A stretch of 64,000 bases of DNA from Nitzschia sp. pyKryTriq1 (GCA_956465555.1 OY101126.1:848501-912500), one strand, 5' to 3'. Shown: positions 19,976 to 32,063, counted from the first letter of the stretch. The notes: generated from the letters alone by a model not told the origin. Translations and numbers: made by a program.

Positions 19976-22393
19976 ATGACTTCATTGCTTTCCTTTGCTT
20001 GGCGAAAAGCCAACTCGTCTACTTCAAGAACAAGTGCTCCTTCCAGCATCATGGATTCCGAAAATGTGGATATATTTTCTCAGCAGCCAGGAGTAACCAC
20101 CAGCTCAAGTGGTGACACCTTGTGCCAGCCAGGGAGCTCGGACTCGCTTTTTGCGGACAGCATTGTATCAATTTCCTCGTGCATTGCAGGACCCTACACT
20201 CCGGAGGCGTTGCGTGGACGCAAGTCGCCCGAGGAGATCCGTGAGGAGCTGGGTCTTCCATGCAGAAAGCTGGACTGGAATTCAAGTCCCAAAATGCCAC
20301 CTGTGTCGGATCGAATGACCACCTCTTGCGCTTCGCCCGCTTGCTCAGTGCTGCCGCCAATGTTTGGTGCTTGGGGAGCTCTGCCCTCACCGCAAGTCTC
20401 GACGTCGTCTTTCTATTCCAAGAGTAGCCGGCCAGTTCAGAATATCGCTAGATCTCCCAGTCTCAAGCTTGGTCAGGCAAAGACTGCTGTTGGTGCTCTG
20501 CTAGCATTGAATGAATCGCGATCAAACCAGCCTCGCAGGGCGCAAGAGAGCGCTCGACTGCCACCAGAAAGTTCCATTTTACCATGCCGCGAGTGGCTTC
20601 AAGATGATAGATCTGTGGATGAAGCCAACGACTTTAGCATCGAATTGCCATACGAGTCGCTCAATGAGAGCCAGGGCGGTTTTTCTCACAAGTCGTACGG
20701 TTTCAATAACGCGTCCGATGAAGAGAGCTCGATTCACGCCTCGCCCTCCTCCAACCGCGGAAACTTTTCAAGGAATCTCCCAAATACAAGCTTTACCAGG
20801 GGATTTCTGCAAGCAGAGGCGAGCCGACTTTCGGAAGATGATATGGACCACTACGACTTTCACCCTATTATGGACCGAGAGCTGGTAGTCGCTGACGAAC
20901 AGGACGCAACGAACGTCAGCTGCATGAGCCAATCGACCTTGAAGGAGATGGAGAGCATGTGTAGCATGGCGGGAGAACTTGACGTCACTGGGCCATACAG
21001 CAATGTTCGATCTGAAGAGGAACACTTCCGAAGTCAAAACGAACGTCGCATCAAAGAAGATCTGTTGCTTTCGACTTTAGAACGTCTCCAAGATGACAAC
21101 GAGATCGTTCTGGAAGTGATGGATGCCATGAAAGAGACAAGTGGCCACTTTGACGTTTCCATGAGACCAGGGGAAGACAATCTGTTTGCTGGATTCTCCT
21201 CGAGCAGTCGAGGGATTATATTGCAAAGCATTGACACTCGTCTATCTGTCCTGCGTTCATCGGCGTCAACCCAGACGGGATCCAATATGATTATTGAGGC
21301 TCTTGCCTTCTGTCGATCCCTTGTGCATGCTTCGGTCCCAACGTGCGAGAAGATTGGGAACATTCAAAGGTATGTAGCACCCAAACGAAGAGGCGCGAGT
21401 TACTTGAATTCCTTTGCTTTGAAGTCGTTCTCACCACCTTCATTCTCCAATCTGCATCACAGTTCAAACTCAGCCTTCACTCCGCAACACGGGCATCGAT
21501 GGAAACACATCGCTGGGTTCCGCGCAGCCCTTGGCTTTGATGAAGTACCTCAAAGTCCACCAACGATTCGGGGAGGCGACACGTCGCTTTTCTCACTTCC
21601 ATCGGAATCCGCGAATGATGCAACTCCACACACTTCGAATGTGAGCATGACCAGTACGATTACTTCTGCACTAAGCCCTGACGCAAAGGGCAACCGACAT
21701 TCTGGTTATTTCCTTCGGCGAGGAAACCTGCGCCAGTCGATGGAAAGTGTATGTGCAGCATTTGATACCCTCAGCGCTGAGTGCTCGAAGCTAGCGAAAA
21801 CTCAACCTGAGAAAGCAAGCGATTCCAGCATGAAGACGATTGAAATAATATATCGCCAGCTCTTATCTGTCCCGAATGATGAGTTGAAATCCTTGATTGA
21901 TTCCTTTGAACTGGATCTTCTCAACTTTAACATTACCCGAATGGTGTCAGAAGATCAGGGCGACGAAATGTACGCGAAGGAGCCAACAACATCTTTCCCG
22001 CAACCGCTCCCCCTGGTGCGATCATGGGGACTGGTCGACAATGGAGGATACCAGCCGCTTGGGTCTGAATCGAGTGCACACTCGTTGCAACGCCTTGAGT
22101 TGAATTTGATCGAGGACGAACGCGAAGATCGAGAGAACTATGATCTATTTTCTCCCAATACCCTGGATATGCAAAGCATCGAACAATCATCAGAGAGATC
22201 CCCTACTGAGACTATAGAGGAAGATGATCTCCGACGTACAGTTGGAAGCTTCGATCAAGAAGAAGTCGTCGAAGAACGTGAAGCAGCACCTGCAGTGGTA
22301 CCCCAACAGCAACCAGCGAGAGCGAAATGGAGCAAGGGACGACTAGCTATCTTCAAGCGACGGAACTTTCGAAAACGACTGGCTGCTGAGTAG
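19976..22393 (+). CDS. Large disordered orphan protein
   Basis: Seen: the frame is open from 19811. ATG 19976 (MTSLLSFAWRKANSS) is the more likely start, giving 805 residues. Composition is rich in Ser, Asp and Glu. Short motifs include RGRKSPEEIREELGLPC, ESSIHASPSSNRGNFSRNLP and HSGYFLRRGNLRQSMESVCA. A helical stretch near the C-terminal third (ICRQLLSVPNDELKSLIDSFELDLLNF region) and a very basic end (WSKGRLAIFKRRNFRKRLAAE) stand out. AAAGGTATGT at 21368-21377 looks like a splice donor, but the frame stays open through it. No known domain is seen. Inferred: a regulatory or scaffold protein, possibly nuclear from the basic tail. Confidence 0.6.
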   Translation: MTSLLSFAWRKANSSTSRTSAPSSIMDSENVDIFSQQPGVTTSSSGDTLCQPGSSDSLFADSIVSISSCIAGPYTPEALRGRKSPEEIREELGLPCRKLDWNSSPKMPPVSDRMTTSCASPACSVLPPMFGAWGALPSPQVSTSSFYSKSSRPVQNIARSPSLKLGQAKTAVGALLALNESRSNQPRRAQESARLPPESSILPCREWLQDDRSVDEANDFSIELPYESLNESQGGFSHKSYGFNNASDEESSIHASPSSNRGNFSRNLPNTSFTRGFLQAEASRLSEDDMDHYDFHPIMDRELVVADEQDATNVSCMSQSTLKEMESMCSMAGELDVTGPYSNVRSEEEHFRSQNERRIKEDLLLSTLERLQDDNEIVLEVMDAMKETSGHFDVSMRPGEDNLFAGFSSSSRGIILQSIDTRLSVLRSSASTQTGSNMIIEALAFCRSLVHASVPTCEKIGNIQRYVAPKRRGASYLNSFALKSFSPPSFSNLHHSSNSAFTPQHGHRWKHIAGFRAALGFDEVPQSPPTIRGGDTSLFSLPSESANDATPHTSNVSMTSTITSALSPDAKGNRHSGYFLRRGNLRQSMESVCAAFDTLSAECSKLAKTQPEKASDSSMKTIEIIYRQLLSVPNDELKSLIDSFELDLLNFNITRMVSEDQGDEMYAKEPTTSFPQPLPLVRSWGLVDNGGYQPLGSESSAHSLQRLELNLIEDEREDRENYDLFSPNTLDMQSIEQSSERSPTETIEEDDLRRTVGSFDQEEVVEEREAAPAVVPQQQPARAKWSKGRLAIFKRRNFRKRLAAE

Positions 22394-22483
22394 AACAAAT
22401 TTTCAAATAGCTATAACTCACCAACTCTTTCAAACTGCTGTGTTGTGTATCGTTCCGTGCTCATGATAATATTATTGTGAGCT

Positions 22484-22762
22484 TTAGCCCCCGCTAATGG
22501 GAGGAATCAATGCCACAGTATCACCAGACTTAAGAGGTAAAACTTGACCAGCTGTCACATACTCTTCATTCAATGCCAAGGTCAAGTTTTCTTCATCCAA
22601 GACCATTGTGGAAAGTCCAGGATACGACTCGGCGAGTGTCTTGCGCAGGGCAGCCGTATCGGCACTATCGGAGGGCAATTGCAAGTCCACCGATGAAATA
22701 TCCCCCGCAGCTTCCCGCGCCGATGCAAAGAATAAAATCTTGATGGAAACGAAATCCGTCAT
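22484..22762 (-). CDS. MOCS2A: Molybdopterin synthase small subunit (MoaD / MOCS2A)
   Basis: Seen: 92 residues with a ubiquitin-like fold pattern: IKILFFASAREAAG at the start, ALNEEYV in the middle, and LKSGDTVALIPPISGG ending in the required Gly-Gly. Length and motifs match MoaD/MOCS2A/CNX7. Known: the C-terminal Gly is turned into a thiocarboxylate by MOCS3 and gives sulfur to precursor Z within molybdopterin synthase, in the cytosol. The large subunit is not in the window. No intron is needed. Confidence 0.93.
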   Translation of the reverse strand: MTDFVSIKILFFASAREAAGDISSVDLQLPSDSADTAALRKTLAESYPGLSTMVLDEENLTLALNEEYVTAGQVLPLKSGDTVALIPPISGG

Positions 22763-23781
22763 CGCCTTTTAATACCTTTCTCGGACGAGGTTATGTCGGA
22801 TACTACTGTAGGACGGAATATGGATTAAATTGGAATGAAGACGAAAGCAAGATGCAAGTTGTGTCGAAGGTCGACGGTCGAAGATCGAAGGTCTGTCCTG
22901 TTTTGTGTTTTGTTGCTGTTTCGGTTTGCGGTGCCTGTGGTGCCTGTATACCAGTAGGAGGGAGAAATTCGAAATCACAAAAGGGGCGCCTTTTCCAAAG
23001 TGCGAGCTCCCGAATTCGAGCTCCAGACGGAAACATCGAAACCGAAAAATGACAGCCTGCGTGTTGCGCGCACGCAAGCTATGAGCAAATACAAAACTGA
23101 ATATCGAATGTAGCGCCGGCAATGCCTATACTACTGTATTGCCATCGTGCGGCCGGCCGGCTCTACACCAAACGGATCGCCCCACCACGCCAAAACGCCA
23201 AGCAAGAGAGACGTGAAATACGCAACGCATCGCGAACTTTTTTAGCAACGAGCAAACAGCAACATTTTACTTTTTCATCTCTTCAGGTGAGGCAATGGTA
23301 CCCCGTTCTTGACGGAAAGGGAAAATTCGTGCTCTACTCGAGGGAAAGGCATCGGTGGTGTAGGAACAACATGGCGTCAAGAGCAGTCGGCGAGATATCA
23401 TACGTTCTTTACTTGTGGGAAGAATGCATGAAGAAATGCATGAAGTGGGAAGCGCGCAACGGCAATTCCCCCCTTCTCTGCTGCGAAGTCTACACAGATG
23501 AACTCTGGAGCATATTTCCTTCTATTCCCTGCTGAATACTGCCGCTCTAGTCGCCATGTAGTGTGCACCACCATCGATACCATCTTTGTTCGATCGATCG
23601 AGGCTTTCTCATTCCTACTCCAACGCCCCTTTAACCGTCGCCAATGGCAGTCATCTCAGTCGTCGCTCCCACTTCTGCCTGCTGCCGTCTCAATCTAACT
23701 CGTGTTTTGCTTCTTTGCTCGTTCATTACTCTTCTTTGTCTTAATTCTCAGTTCATTACCTCTCAAACAAACTAAATAAAC
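22763..23781. other. Intergenic region upstream of V-ATPase c copy 1
   Basis: No supported gene. A 137-codon plus-strand frame (23122-23535) has no domain and biased composition. A repeated word, GAAATGCATGAAG, lies near 23430. The last 60 bases before 23782 are pyrimidine-rich and end AACTAAATAAAC, a leader shared with V-ATPase copy 2. Confidence 0.5.
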
Positions 23782-24411
23782 ATGTCTGTCGAAATGGAAA
23801 CTTGCCCGGCCTCTGCGCCTTTCTTCGGCTTTATGGGAGTCACCTCTGCGTTGGTGTTTGCCAACATCGGAGCTGCTTACGGAACTGCCAAGTCCGGAGT
23901 CGGTATTTCGTCTATGGGTGTCATGAACCCCGGACTTGTTATGCGTAACATCATTCCAGTAGTCATGGCCGGTGTGTTGGGTATCTATGGTTTGATTGTC
24001 GCTGTTATCATCCAGGGTTCCATCGTTTCGCCGCAGAACGGATTGAGCCAATACTCGTTGTACACTGGATTCGCACACTTGGCCGCTGGTCTATGCTGTG
24101 GTTTGTCCGGTCTTGCCGCCGGTATGGCTATTGGAATTGTCGGAGACGCTGGTGTCCGAGCTGTTGGACAGCAAGAGAAGCTCTTTGTTGGTATGATTTT
24201 GATCTTGATTTTCGCTGAGGCTCTTGGTCTTTACGGTACGTATTGCTGGCCATGAGGGCGGATGGGTTTGTCCGTTGAACAATCAACGATATAAAACTGA
24301 ATGTACAGAACTGATCTAACCTTGCTTCTTGCTTTGTGTTTATCGTTAACAGGACTTATTGTTGCACTTATCTTGTCTCAAAACTCGTATGTCTGCGAAG
24401 GAAACAACTAG
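23782..24411 (+). CDS. V-ATPase proteolipid subunit c, copy 1, two exons
   Basis: Seen: exon 1 is 23782-24235. The intron 24236-24352 (117 bp, GTACGT...AACAG) splits a Gly codon. Exon 2 is 24353-24411. Product 170 residues with four membrane helices. The join restores [20 protein letters not shown]. Helix 4 holds [13 protein letters not shown], where Glu is the proton-carrying residue, and the repeated GTAKSGVGI and [11 protein letters not shown] are the usual loops. Known: c subunits form the rotor ring of the vacuolar H+-ATPase. Inferred: acidifies vacuoles and, in diatoms, probably the silica deposition vesicle. Copy 2 (56667-57296) makes an identical protein. Confidence 0.97.
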
Positions 24412-24794
24412 TGCTCTCATCGCCGGACTACCTACCGCTCTTCTAGATCACTCTATATTACCTTCTAGACTATCTAGCCAATCTATTTCCACCACTATGT
24501 TTTCATGTACTCACACCAATGGATAGTCGTCGTGAATTAGCATGTTCTTGTTCTCGATTGGAATTTCGGAAGTAGGAGTCGTCGAACAACTCCTACTCCT
24601 ATTCTTTATAATTTTTACTTGTACGAACCGGTAGGGTTGGACCATGTCGCATGACTTGAACTTATTCCACTATGGTACCGGTAGCGTCGATTGCCGGGAC
24701 GACCCTGCCTCTACTATAGAGAGTATATAACGACTACAGCACTGGCATAAAAGTGCCCATCACTTCGAAACGACATGAATTGAATACTAGACTA
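24412..24794. other. Intergenic region with short CCGGTA words
   Basis: Tail-to-tail gap. ACCGGTAGGG near 24628 and GGTACCGGTAGC near 24675 are isolated examples of the window-wide GTAC motif. Nothing else is recognised. Confidence 0.45.
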
Positions 24795-26020
24795 TTAGTC
24801 CAATTTGTTGTAAGCATCCATGGCCTCCTGTTCCTTTCGCTCTGCAATATACTCCTTGATTTTGGTGCCAGCCCACGAACCGGCAAGGAACGCCGGGAAC
24901 CAGGCAATAATGACATCGGACATACCCGCCGCCGCTTGATACAGAGCAGGTCCTGGGCACAATCCAGTCAATCCCCATCCAATACCAAACAAGGCCGCTC
25001 CCGTCACGAGTTCCGCATCGATTGTTGTCGACGTGGGAACGGAAAATTGGTCGCCCACAATTGACGTTCTGCTACGACGAAGAAATTGCTTTGAATACGC
25101 CCATCCAGGAACAAACTGGTAGCCGAGCCAACTGAAAGCCATGGCGGCACCCATGACCGTCGCCAAGGTAGGATCCACCCCACCGGGTCGTCCGAGGGCA
25201 CTCACATCCAAGAAGTCATTGACTTTACTCTTTTGCGTCATACCCGACACCACCAAGCCCAACGCGGCCAAGACAGCCGAGACAGCCGCACCCCATACTT
25301 TGCGTTGGTGTTGTGGCAACGGCTCTTCAGTAGTTTGTCGCAATAGACCCAAACTGACAACACTGGCCGTGGCTAGAGTGCCCATCAATTTACTGTAGTG
25401 CGGAAGCGCCTCCGTCCGAAGAAATTTCGTGTACTCGGCCCACGGCATGTTTCCATTGGTAATGGCGGCAGCGGTCATCATGCTAAAGATCATAAAGGTA
25501 GGAACAGCGACCAAACTACGAGGCGATTTGCGGGCCAATCCACATACGCCGTGCCCCGAAGTACACCCATTCGAAAGCTTGGTTCCGAGTCCCACAAGAG
25601 CACCTCCTAGTAAATGTGCAACTGTACTAGCAATCGGAACTTCTCCGGAGGTTTCCAAGCGAGTATCGTGGATAGCATGTTCGACATGATTGACGTAGAA
25701 ATTGACAGTCAACATGAATGTGGAGAGCCACACTAATTTCCAATGAGACCTGCTGGATGTCAATGCATCACTGGGATGCAAGCCTACCGAGCTCATGATC
25801 CCAGAAAATCCCAAGATATCCCCGTTTAAGACCAATAGACTGGACGCCGAGAGACCTGTAGATGTTATGTTCGTTCGTGGGAAGAGAAGATCGCAAATAA
25901 TAAATGAGAATTCTTACGAAAACAAAAAACAACAGTCGGGACGATCACACTCTGTACAACATCACACTCACCAATGAAGGACCCCCCAATGATACCTGTC
26001 AAAGGAGTGAACAAGCTCAT
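24795..26020 (-). CDS. YeeE/YedE-family sulfur transporter, two exons
   Basis: Seen: exon 1 is 26020-25972 (MSLFTPLTGIIGGSFI). The intron 25971-25856 (116 bp, GTGAGT...CTACAG) splits a Gly codon. Exon 2 is 25855-24795. Product 369 residues, about nine hydrophobic segments. Two half-repeats each carry a conserved Gly/Cys loop: NGCTSGHGVCGLAR in the first and GLTGLCPGPALYQ in the second. Known: these Cys loops define the YeeE/YedE (DUF395) family, whose bacterial member TsuA takes up thiosulfate by passing it along Cys residues. Inferred: transport of thiosulfate or a related sulfur compound across the plasma, plastid or mitochondrial membrane. The family is common in bacteria and fungi and patchy elsewhere, so old transfer is possible. 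Confidence 0.9.
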
Positions 26021-26818
26021 GGTGTCGTTTGATGATGATGATGATGATGACAATTGAAGAATCTTTGAGCACACGCCGAAGGGGAGGAGAGAAGTCTCGT
26101 CAAAAGATAGATAGGAACTATGGATAGGAAGGAGGCGGCGACGCGAGACAAGAGGACGGTTCGTGGCTGTGTATTCGTACCCGGTACAGTATGTACCGTA
26201 CTGTACCGGTACGTGTACCGGTGCGTAACCATCTACCGGTACTGGATGATACCCCGGTACATCGGGGTAAAGAAGACACGGTACCAGTAGAGTACATACC
26301 AGTTCGCGTTCGCTTATTCTTGGGCTAAAAGTGTACGTGGGACTTCCACGTGTAACATTGTTGGTGGATGATGCAGTCCTATTAGTCGAGGTCTTGTGTG
26401 GCGCGAGCGCGTGGGATTTCGACGACCTGCCCGCGCTCGAGTGTAATAATACCGGTACGAACCACCGCGGTACGCAATAAGCTCGCTCGATCTTCCTCCC
26501 ATTTCCCATTTCCATTATTGTTGGTTCATCCTTCCCCTCTCCCCTGCTGCCTTCATCGCAGTCGTTGAGATCCGAGAGTTGCTGGAGTCAAGGCAAGATC
26601 ACAGGCTGGGTGGTGCTGTCGTCGACACTATCACAACACTACACAACACGACACGACAGGAGAGGCAAGGAAAGGAGCTGTCAGCTTTGTTCCCGGCTCC
26701 TCGTTCTGATTTAAAAGGGCGAAGCAACGCCAATCCAACCATACCATACCATACCACACCACACCACACCATACCACACAGGCAAGCAAGCTAACAACCA
26801 AACAAATCACATAACACC
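26021..26818. other. Divergent intergenic region with large GTAC cluster and CCATA repeat
   Basis: Between the sulfur transporter and AP-3 beta genes. 26177-26303 is the densest of the GTAC clusters on this side (TACCGGTACGTGTACCGG and similar). 26738-26780 is a run of CCATA/CCACA units just before the AP-3 start. A GAT run flanks the transporter start. A 216-codon minus frame over this region is only the 5' extension of transporter exon 1. Confidence 0.6.
26177..26303. repeat. GTAC-palindrome cluster
   Basis: About ten GTAC words within 130 bp, many in CCGGTAC or GGTACC context, with self-complementary neighbours able to fold. Similar clusters: 3337-3419, 7426-7507, 31825-31960, 34728-34762, 48190-48308, 49435-49632, 63391-63420. 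Confidence 0.7.
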
Positions 26819-29800
26819 ATGGCGTCCATGAGTAGTGCCGTCATTTCGTCGACGACGGATCCCACGTCCATATTGAATACACAACTGGCTTCCGCGCTGA
26901 GCACGCTAGGCGACGCCCAGTTCTGGGAAGAAACCATCAGTCCCTCCACAATTCGCAGCGAACTCAGCGCCAGCGATCCCTCCAACCCCAATTCCACGCC
27001 CACTTTGCTAAAAGGCATGAAATGGCTCTTGGCGAGCATCTCCAAAGGGCGTGATGTGTCTGACTTTTATCCCCACGTGGTCAAGCTGGTCGGGGCCACA
27101 AGTTTGGAGGTCCGCAAAATGGTGTACATGTATTTAGTGCAATATGCCGATCACGATGCGACGACCCGTGAATTGTCCTTGCTGTCCATCAATTCCTTTC
27201 AGCGCGGATTGGCGGATGCCGAACAATTGATTCGGGCGCTCGCGTTGAGAGTCTTGTCGAGCATTCGGATTGCCGACATTCTGCAAATTCAAATTCTGGC
27301 CGTCCAAAAGTGCGCCAAAGATCGGTCCCCGTATGTCCGCAAATGTGCCGCCAATGCCTTGAGCAAATTGGCGCCGCGGTGTGCGAATGACGAAATGCAA
27401 AAGGATATGCTATTGGATATTATGGTCGAGCTACTCAATACGGATACATCGACCATGGTCTTGTCGAGTGCATTGACTGCCTTTTGTGAAATGTGTCCGA
27501 CGCGGCTGGAATTGTTGCATGGGTGTTTTCGGAAAATTTGTCATTTGCTGACGGATATGGATGAATGGGGACAAGTGGTCATTTTGGATGTGCTCAGTCG
27601 ATATACTCGCAAATTTTTCAAGGAACCACGGGGTTGGAAGAACGGAACGGCTGAAAAGATCGATCGGGAGCGAAGAGTACGGCGTACGGTGACAGGGCTG
27701 GCCCAACAAGGCAGCCTTGGAATCATCACCTCCTCCGGCACTACTACTGTCAGTCAGGATGTAATTACGACTCTAGATGTGGTATCTTCTGCTAGTGCGG
27801 GACCGAAAGTTGTCACACGTCGAGTGGTGCAGAAAGGATTTTATTCCGACGAAGAAGATGAAAGTGTCGAAGAAGAAGTGCAAGTCGTGGAGACTCCACT
27901 CAACAACACTCGCAATATTTTGGGTCTTCCCGGTGTCGCTCAACATGTCAACAAGGATGCCGAAGAAGATATGGATTTGGATGAAGATCACAGATTGTTA
28001 TTACAGTCAGCGATGCCACTATTGAAGAGTCGGAATGCGGGAGTCGTCTTGCAGGTTTGTTCGCTCCTCTACTATTGTGGCGTATCCAGTGTCAAGACCC
28101 GTTCGGCCATTGGCAAGGCCCTTGTCAGAATTCATCGAGGACGACGGGAGATTCAATATGTGGTCTTGACTTCGATTCGGACTCTGGTGAAAGAGTGTCC
28201 TTCGGCCTTTGCTCCTTTTCTCAATGACTTTTTCGTCAAGGTGCGTGTGTTCTATTGGTGTAGATTTCTTTGGTCGGGAATGCGAAACCAAAGCAAAATG
28301 TCGGAACGTTCTCTCACACAAATATTAATATCTACCCTTCTTTAGGCACTGGACCCACCCCATACTCGTATCATCAAAGTGGATATTTTGGTCTCGCTGG
28401 CCTTGGAACCTGCCGCAATCGAAGCTGTCTTGAAAGAACTGCGCACTTACATCCGAAGTGCCGACAAGAAATTTGTCGCTGCGGCCATTCGGGCCGTAGG
28501 TAGAGTGGCGGAACTCGCCCGTATTGTGTACGACCGCCATGGACAAAAGTCAGGAAGTGCCTTGCAAGAACGCCAAACGGCCAATCGGATTGCCTTGGAT
28601 TGTTTGTATGGATTGGCGGTGGTCACACAAGCTGGAGATAGCAAGTTGGTGATTGGAGAAGCTGTCTGCGTCATGCAATCGATTTTGACCATGCTCCTGT
28701 CGGACGCAGGCAATGAACCAGGAAGTCTGCAAACGGTGGAGGATCCAAATCAAGTACAAAACTTTGCCTTGCGGCGAATTCTTCTCTTGTTGGTCAACAC
28801 CTTAGTGAACCGATCCAAGGAATCAACCAAAGACAATGGTGAAGAAGACGAGGACGACGATGATGAAAAGGAACCTACGGATTTGGAGAAAGTGTCCCTG
28901 GAATTACCAGAACATGCAGTGGCTTCGGCGTTGTGGATTGTTGGAGATTGGTTGACGTGCTCGTATTCAACCTTGGGCAAACTGGATGAGAACGCCAAGT
29001 CGAAAATGCGGTCCGAAATCGTACGGTTGGTAGATCGAACCTTTCCAGAAATGAGTCTAGCCGAGAAGTGCCAAGCAATTCACTTTTGCACCAAAGTATT
29101 GTTGCTCTCGGGCGGGAATGGTACTCCGTCGGCGCTCTGCGAGCACGTCTTGTCGATGGGACGCATTGATGTCCACCCAGATGTCAAGGATCAAGCGCGA
29201 ATGGAGAGTGCGATTATCCAAGCGTCCATTGGATTGAAGCACGACCTGGACAATATGGAGAGTCAACCTTCCATGGGTATGAAGTTGACTGTTGATACTG
29301 CCAAACGATTGTTGTTGACGAAAAAGCCGGCACCTTCCTTTTTGCCGGTGGAAGATGATAGCATGGCTGATAAACGATCCTTTCGTTTTGGGACACTGAG
29401 TAGCCTGGTTGGACATCAAGCGCGAGGAGCTTACTTACCACTTCCCCCATGGAGTGAGAAGAACAGTCCCAAAGCGCTGCGAGATCCTATCGAAGCCGTA
29501 AAACAGCAGGTGTCGGGTGTCCCTGCTTCCTCGACTCTCACAGGAGCTGCACCTGGCTTTTACGGACCAGGTGAATCCTCGTCATCTGACAGCGATGATG
29601 AATCCTCGTCTAGTGACAGCTCGTCAACTGATTCAGCATCGGGGGATCAAAATGATGCGGACAGTGAAAGTGAGAGCGATAGCGGTAGCGACGACGATTC
29701 TAGCTCAGGCGATGACAACAACAACAACAACAACAACATCAACAATATGTTTGGGTCCAATGGCAATGCAATGGGAATGAACGTGAACATGAACATGGCA

Positions 29801-30985
29801 ACCACCGCCAACAACAACATGATGGGAATGAACGTGATGCAACCCATGGGTCAACCAATGGGTGGTGCTCCCGGGCAGAGCAACCACATGACATCCACTG
29901 ATGGTGGTTCGAGTAGCAGCGACGATTCTTCGTCCTCTTCATCATCATCGTCTAGCTATCAAGGAGATGTGTCGAGCACAAATCTTCGCCTCCCGCAAGA
30001 AGGAAATCTTTTGTCCATGGGTGGAGCTGGTTTTGGCCCTGGATCTGCTGCTGCTCTGGGTGGGACTTCCTCATCGGCTATGGACGATCTACGTGGCCTA
30101 GTTATGGCCCCCATTGCCATCGATGAATCCACAGCGTCGGATCCAGATATCGAACGCGATTCGAGTGCATGGACGCAACTTGTCCGCCCCGAGGTGGGGG
30201 GTGGTCTCTCGGTTCGTGCCCGTATCTTACGAGGTCCCACCAAGGCTCGCGAGGCGCAGTTGAAAGGACTGAATCCTAAGCTCCCACATGTGGTCTGTGT
30301 CCAAGTCCAATTTGGAAACAAGTAAGTGGGTGTGGACCTGGTGTTGAATTAAACAATACGTTTCTTTATTTTCTTACCCCACCTTTTGCACCACAGAAAG
30401 ACTGACTCGAATTCCTTGCGTCGTATCAAGATCTTCCCGAAGTCAAGTTCGAGTGGGGCCTTTGCCGTGAAGAAGGCACTCTGTCCTCCCGATATCGCAG
30501 AACTGAAAAGCGGACAAGTGGCCAACGCAACTCTTTGCCTCGAATTCGCGTCGGCGTCCGATCGCGAGGGAGACATGGTAGGCCGGTTCGATATCAAAAC
30601 TTCGACCGGTGGCGGTATCCCCATTGAGATCAAACCATCTTTGGGAGACTTGTTAACTCCTCAAAAGGCCCCGAGCGTGGCGGACTTTGACGCCTCCATG
30701 AATCGAATGCAAGGGTTTCAGCGTGTCACCTCCAAATTTCAGTCGTCGAAGCTTGATGCAGTTCCCCAAATACTGCTCAAGAGTGCCGCGTTGACTCCAG
30801 TAGGAAAGGCGGGGTGGCAAGACAACAAACTACGCCTAATTGGTGGCTTGCCAGCTAGCAACGACCTCGTCTTTGCGCGGGTGGAATGTGACCCTAACAG
30901 CGGTGCGGGCATGATTACTGTTTGTTGCGACCACGCGGTGGCAGTCAACAGTATCATGAATATCCTGAAGCATGCAGTTTCGTAA
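26819..30985 (+). CDS. AP3B: AP-3 complex beta subunit, three exons
   Basis: Seen: exon 1 is 26819-28240, intron GTGCGT...TTTAG to 28345, exon 2 is 28346-30321, intron GTAAGT...CACAG to 30396, exon 3 is 30397-30985. Phases agree and give 1328 residues. The N-terminal adaptin/HEAT trunk includes MKWLLASISKGRDVSDFYPHVVK, VRKMVYMYLVQYAD and VRKCAANALSKL. A very long Ser/Asp-rich hinge with Asn runs and Met/Asn-rich segments follows (about 29560-29990), then a C-terminal ear. Known: the acidic Ser-rich hinge separates AP-3 beta from AP-1/2 beta. AP-3 sorts cargo from endosomes to vacuole or lysosome-related organelles. Inferred: possible roles in vacuole or silica-vesicle traffic. Confidence 0.9.
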
Positions 30986-31194
30986 TAAGTAACAAGAAAA
31001 GTGCCTAATTAATTGAATCTGTATCTTGTCTTGGGTGCCTGGCTCCAATGTACCGCGATTGGAGAGCAAAATCTCATACAAAAGCGCACTAAGATACACC
31101 GCTAGCTTCTCTCCAATTCCACACACGTTTTCAACCCCAAATATCCATGGCAACCTTGTGAAGACCGCCGACTATTTTTTGTATACTGGTACCC

Positions 31195-31581
31195 TTAGGC
31201 CCCAAAAAGTCGGGCTCGTCCTTTGGCTTTTCTTCGTCTCAGGATCTTGCGGCCACCAGGTGATTCCGATCGCTTCAAATATCCATGCTTCCGTTTCTTG
31301 CGCAAAAGCGACGGCTGAAATGTCCTCTTGATCAACCAAATGGAAATAGATGCGAGACAATCATTGACAATCCCTGCCAGTGCGTTGGGTAGGCTGGAAA
31401 CGGGCGATGCGACGGATAGGGTACCGGCTGTTGTTGTTGTTGTTGTTGTTGTTGTTGGCGTCTGGATATGGAGGCCGGACGAGATTGAGAATGGACGCAA
31501 CGAATTATTCGTCGACAGCAAGGCGTGGCGCCCCAAGTGAAGGACGCGGCCACTCATCATCCTAGAGGCGAAGGACAACAT
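31195..31581 (-). CDS. MRPL34: Mitochondrial ribosomal protein bL34m
   Basis: Seen: 128 residues. The C-terminal 45 residues are a complete bL34 ([20 protein letters not shown], then a basic tail ending GRARLFGA). The N-terminal 80 residues are basic and Ser/Thr-rich, as in a mitochondrial presequence, and contain nine Thr encoded by a GTT microsatellite read in antisense (about 31429-31458). Known: bL34 sits in domain III of large-subunit rRNA. Plastid-encoded bL34 is usual in diatoms, so this nuclear copy with a presequence is most likely mitochondrial. Tail to tail with AP-3 beta. Confidence 0.92.
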   Translation of the reverse strand: MLSFASRMMSGRVLHLGRHALLSTNNSLRPFSISSGLHIQTPTTTTTTTTTAGTLSVASPVSSLPNALAGIVNDCLASISIWLIKRTFQPSLLRKKRKHGYLKRSESPGGRKILRRRKAKGRARLFGA

Positions 31582-31824
31582 GGCTTCTTGCGATGTTTAG
31601 TCTAGACAACGAGATGAATAGCGGTAGTTCGGGGGGCAGAGGTGCCAGTTGTCAATCGACCATACCTGGTATCGCCTCCGCGATCATCTCATCATGTACC
31701 CTCATCTCATCGTCGTCGCGATGAAGCGAAAATTCAATCTTCAGGCAACGCGGGAAAGTTGCTAGTATTTTCCAGGAAAGTCGACCACTTAGACCACCAC
31801 TTAGACCACACGATGATGTGATCC

Positions 31825-31960
31825 TACCGGTACTGTACCTGGTACGAGTACTGGTGCCGTACCAGGTACCAGGTACCTGGTACGTACATGGTATACTGTA
31901 GTACCAGTACCAGCGGTACAGTATTACGGGTGTATTGTACCGGTACAGTACAGGTACTGG
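31825..31960. repeat. GTAC-palindrome cluster
   Basis: Successive GGTAC/GTACC words (CTGGTACGAGTACTGG, ACCAGGTACCAGGTACCTGG) form near-continuous palindromes that could fold into hairpins. No coding potential. Confidence 0.7.
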
Positions 31961-32063
31961 AACATCCAAGGGTGCGGGTCACCGCGCACTAACGTGGAAC
32001 TCGCTTTACGGGCACGCTTGGACAATGCTCTTTCGCGCTAGCCACGCTCCGTGGCAAAGCCCG

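Noticed and set aside
23122-23535. 137-codon plus-strand frame
   Set aside because: No domain, biased composition, and no splice signal linking it to the V-ATPase gene.
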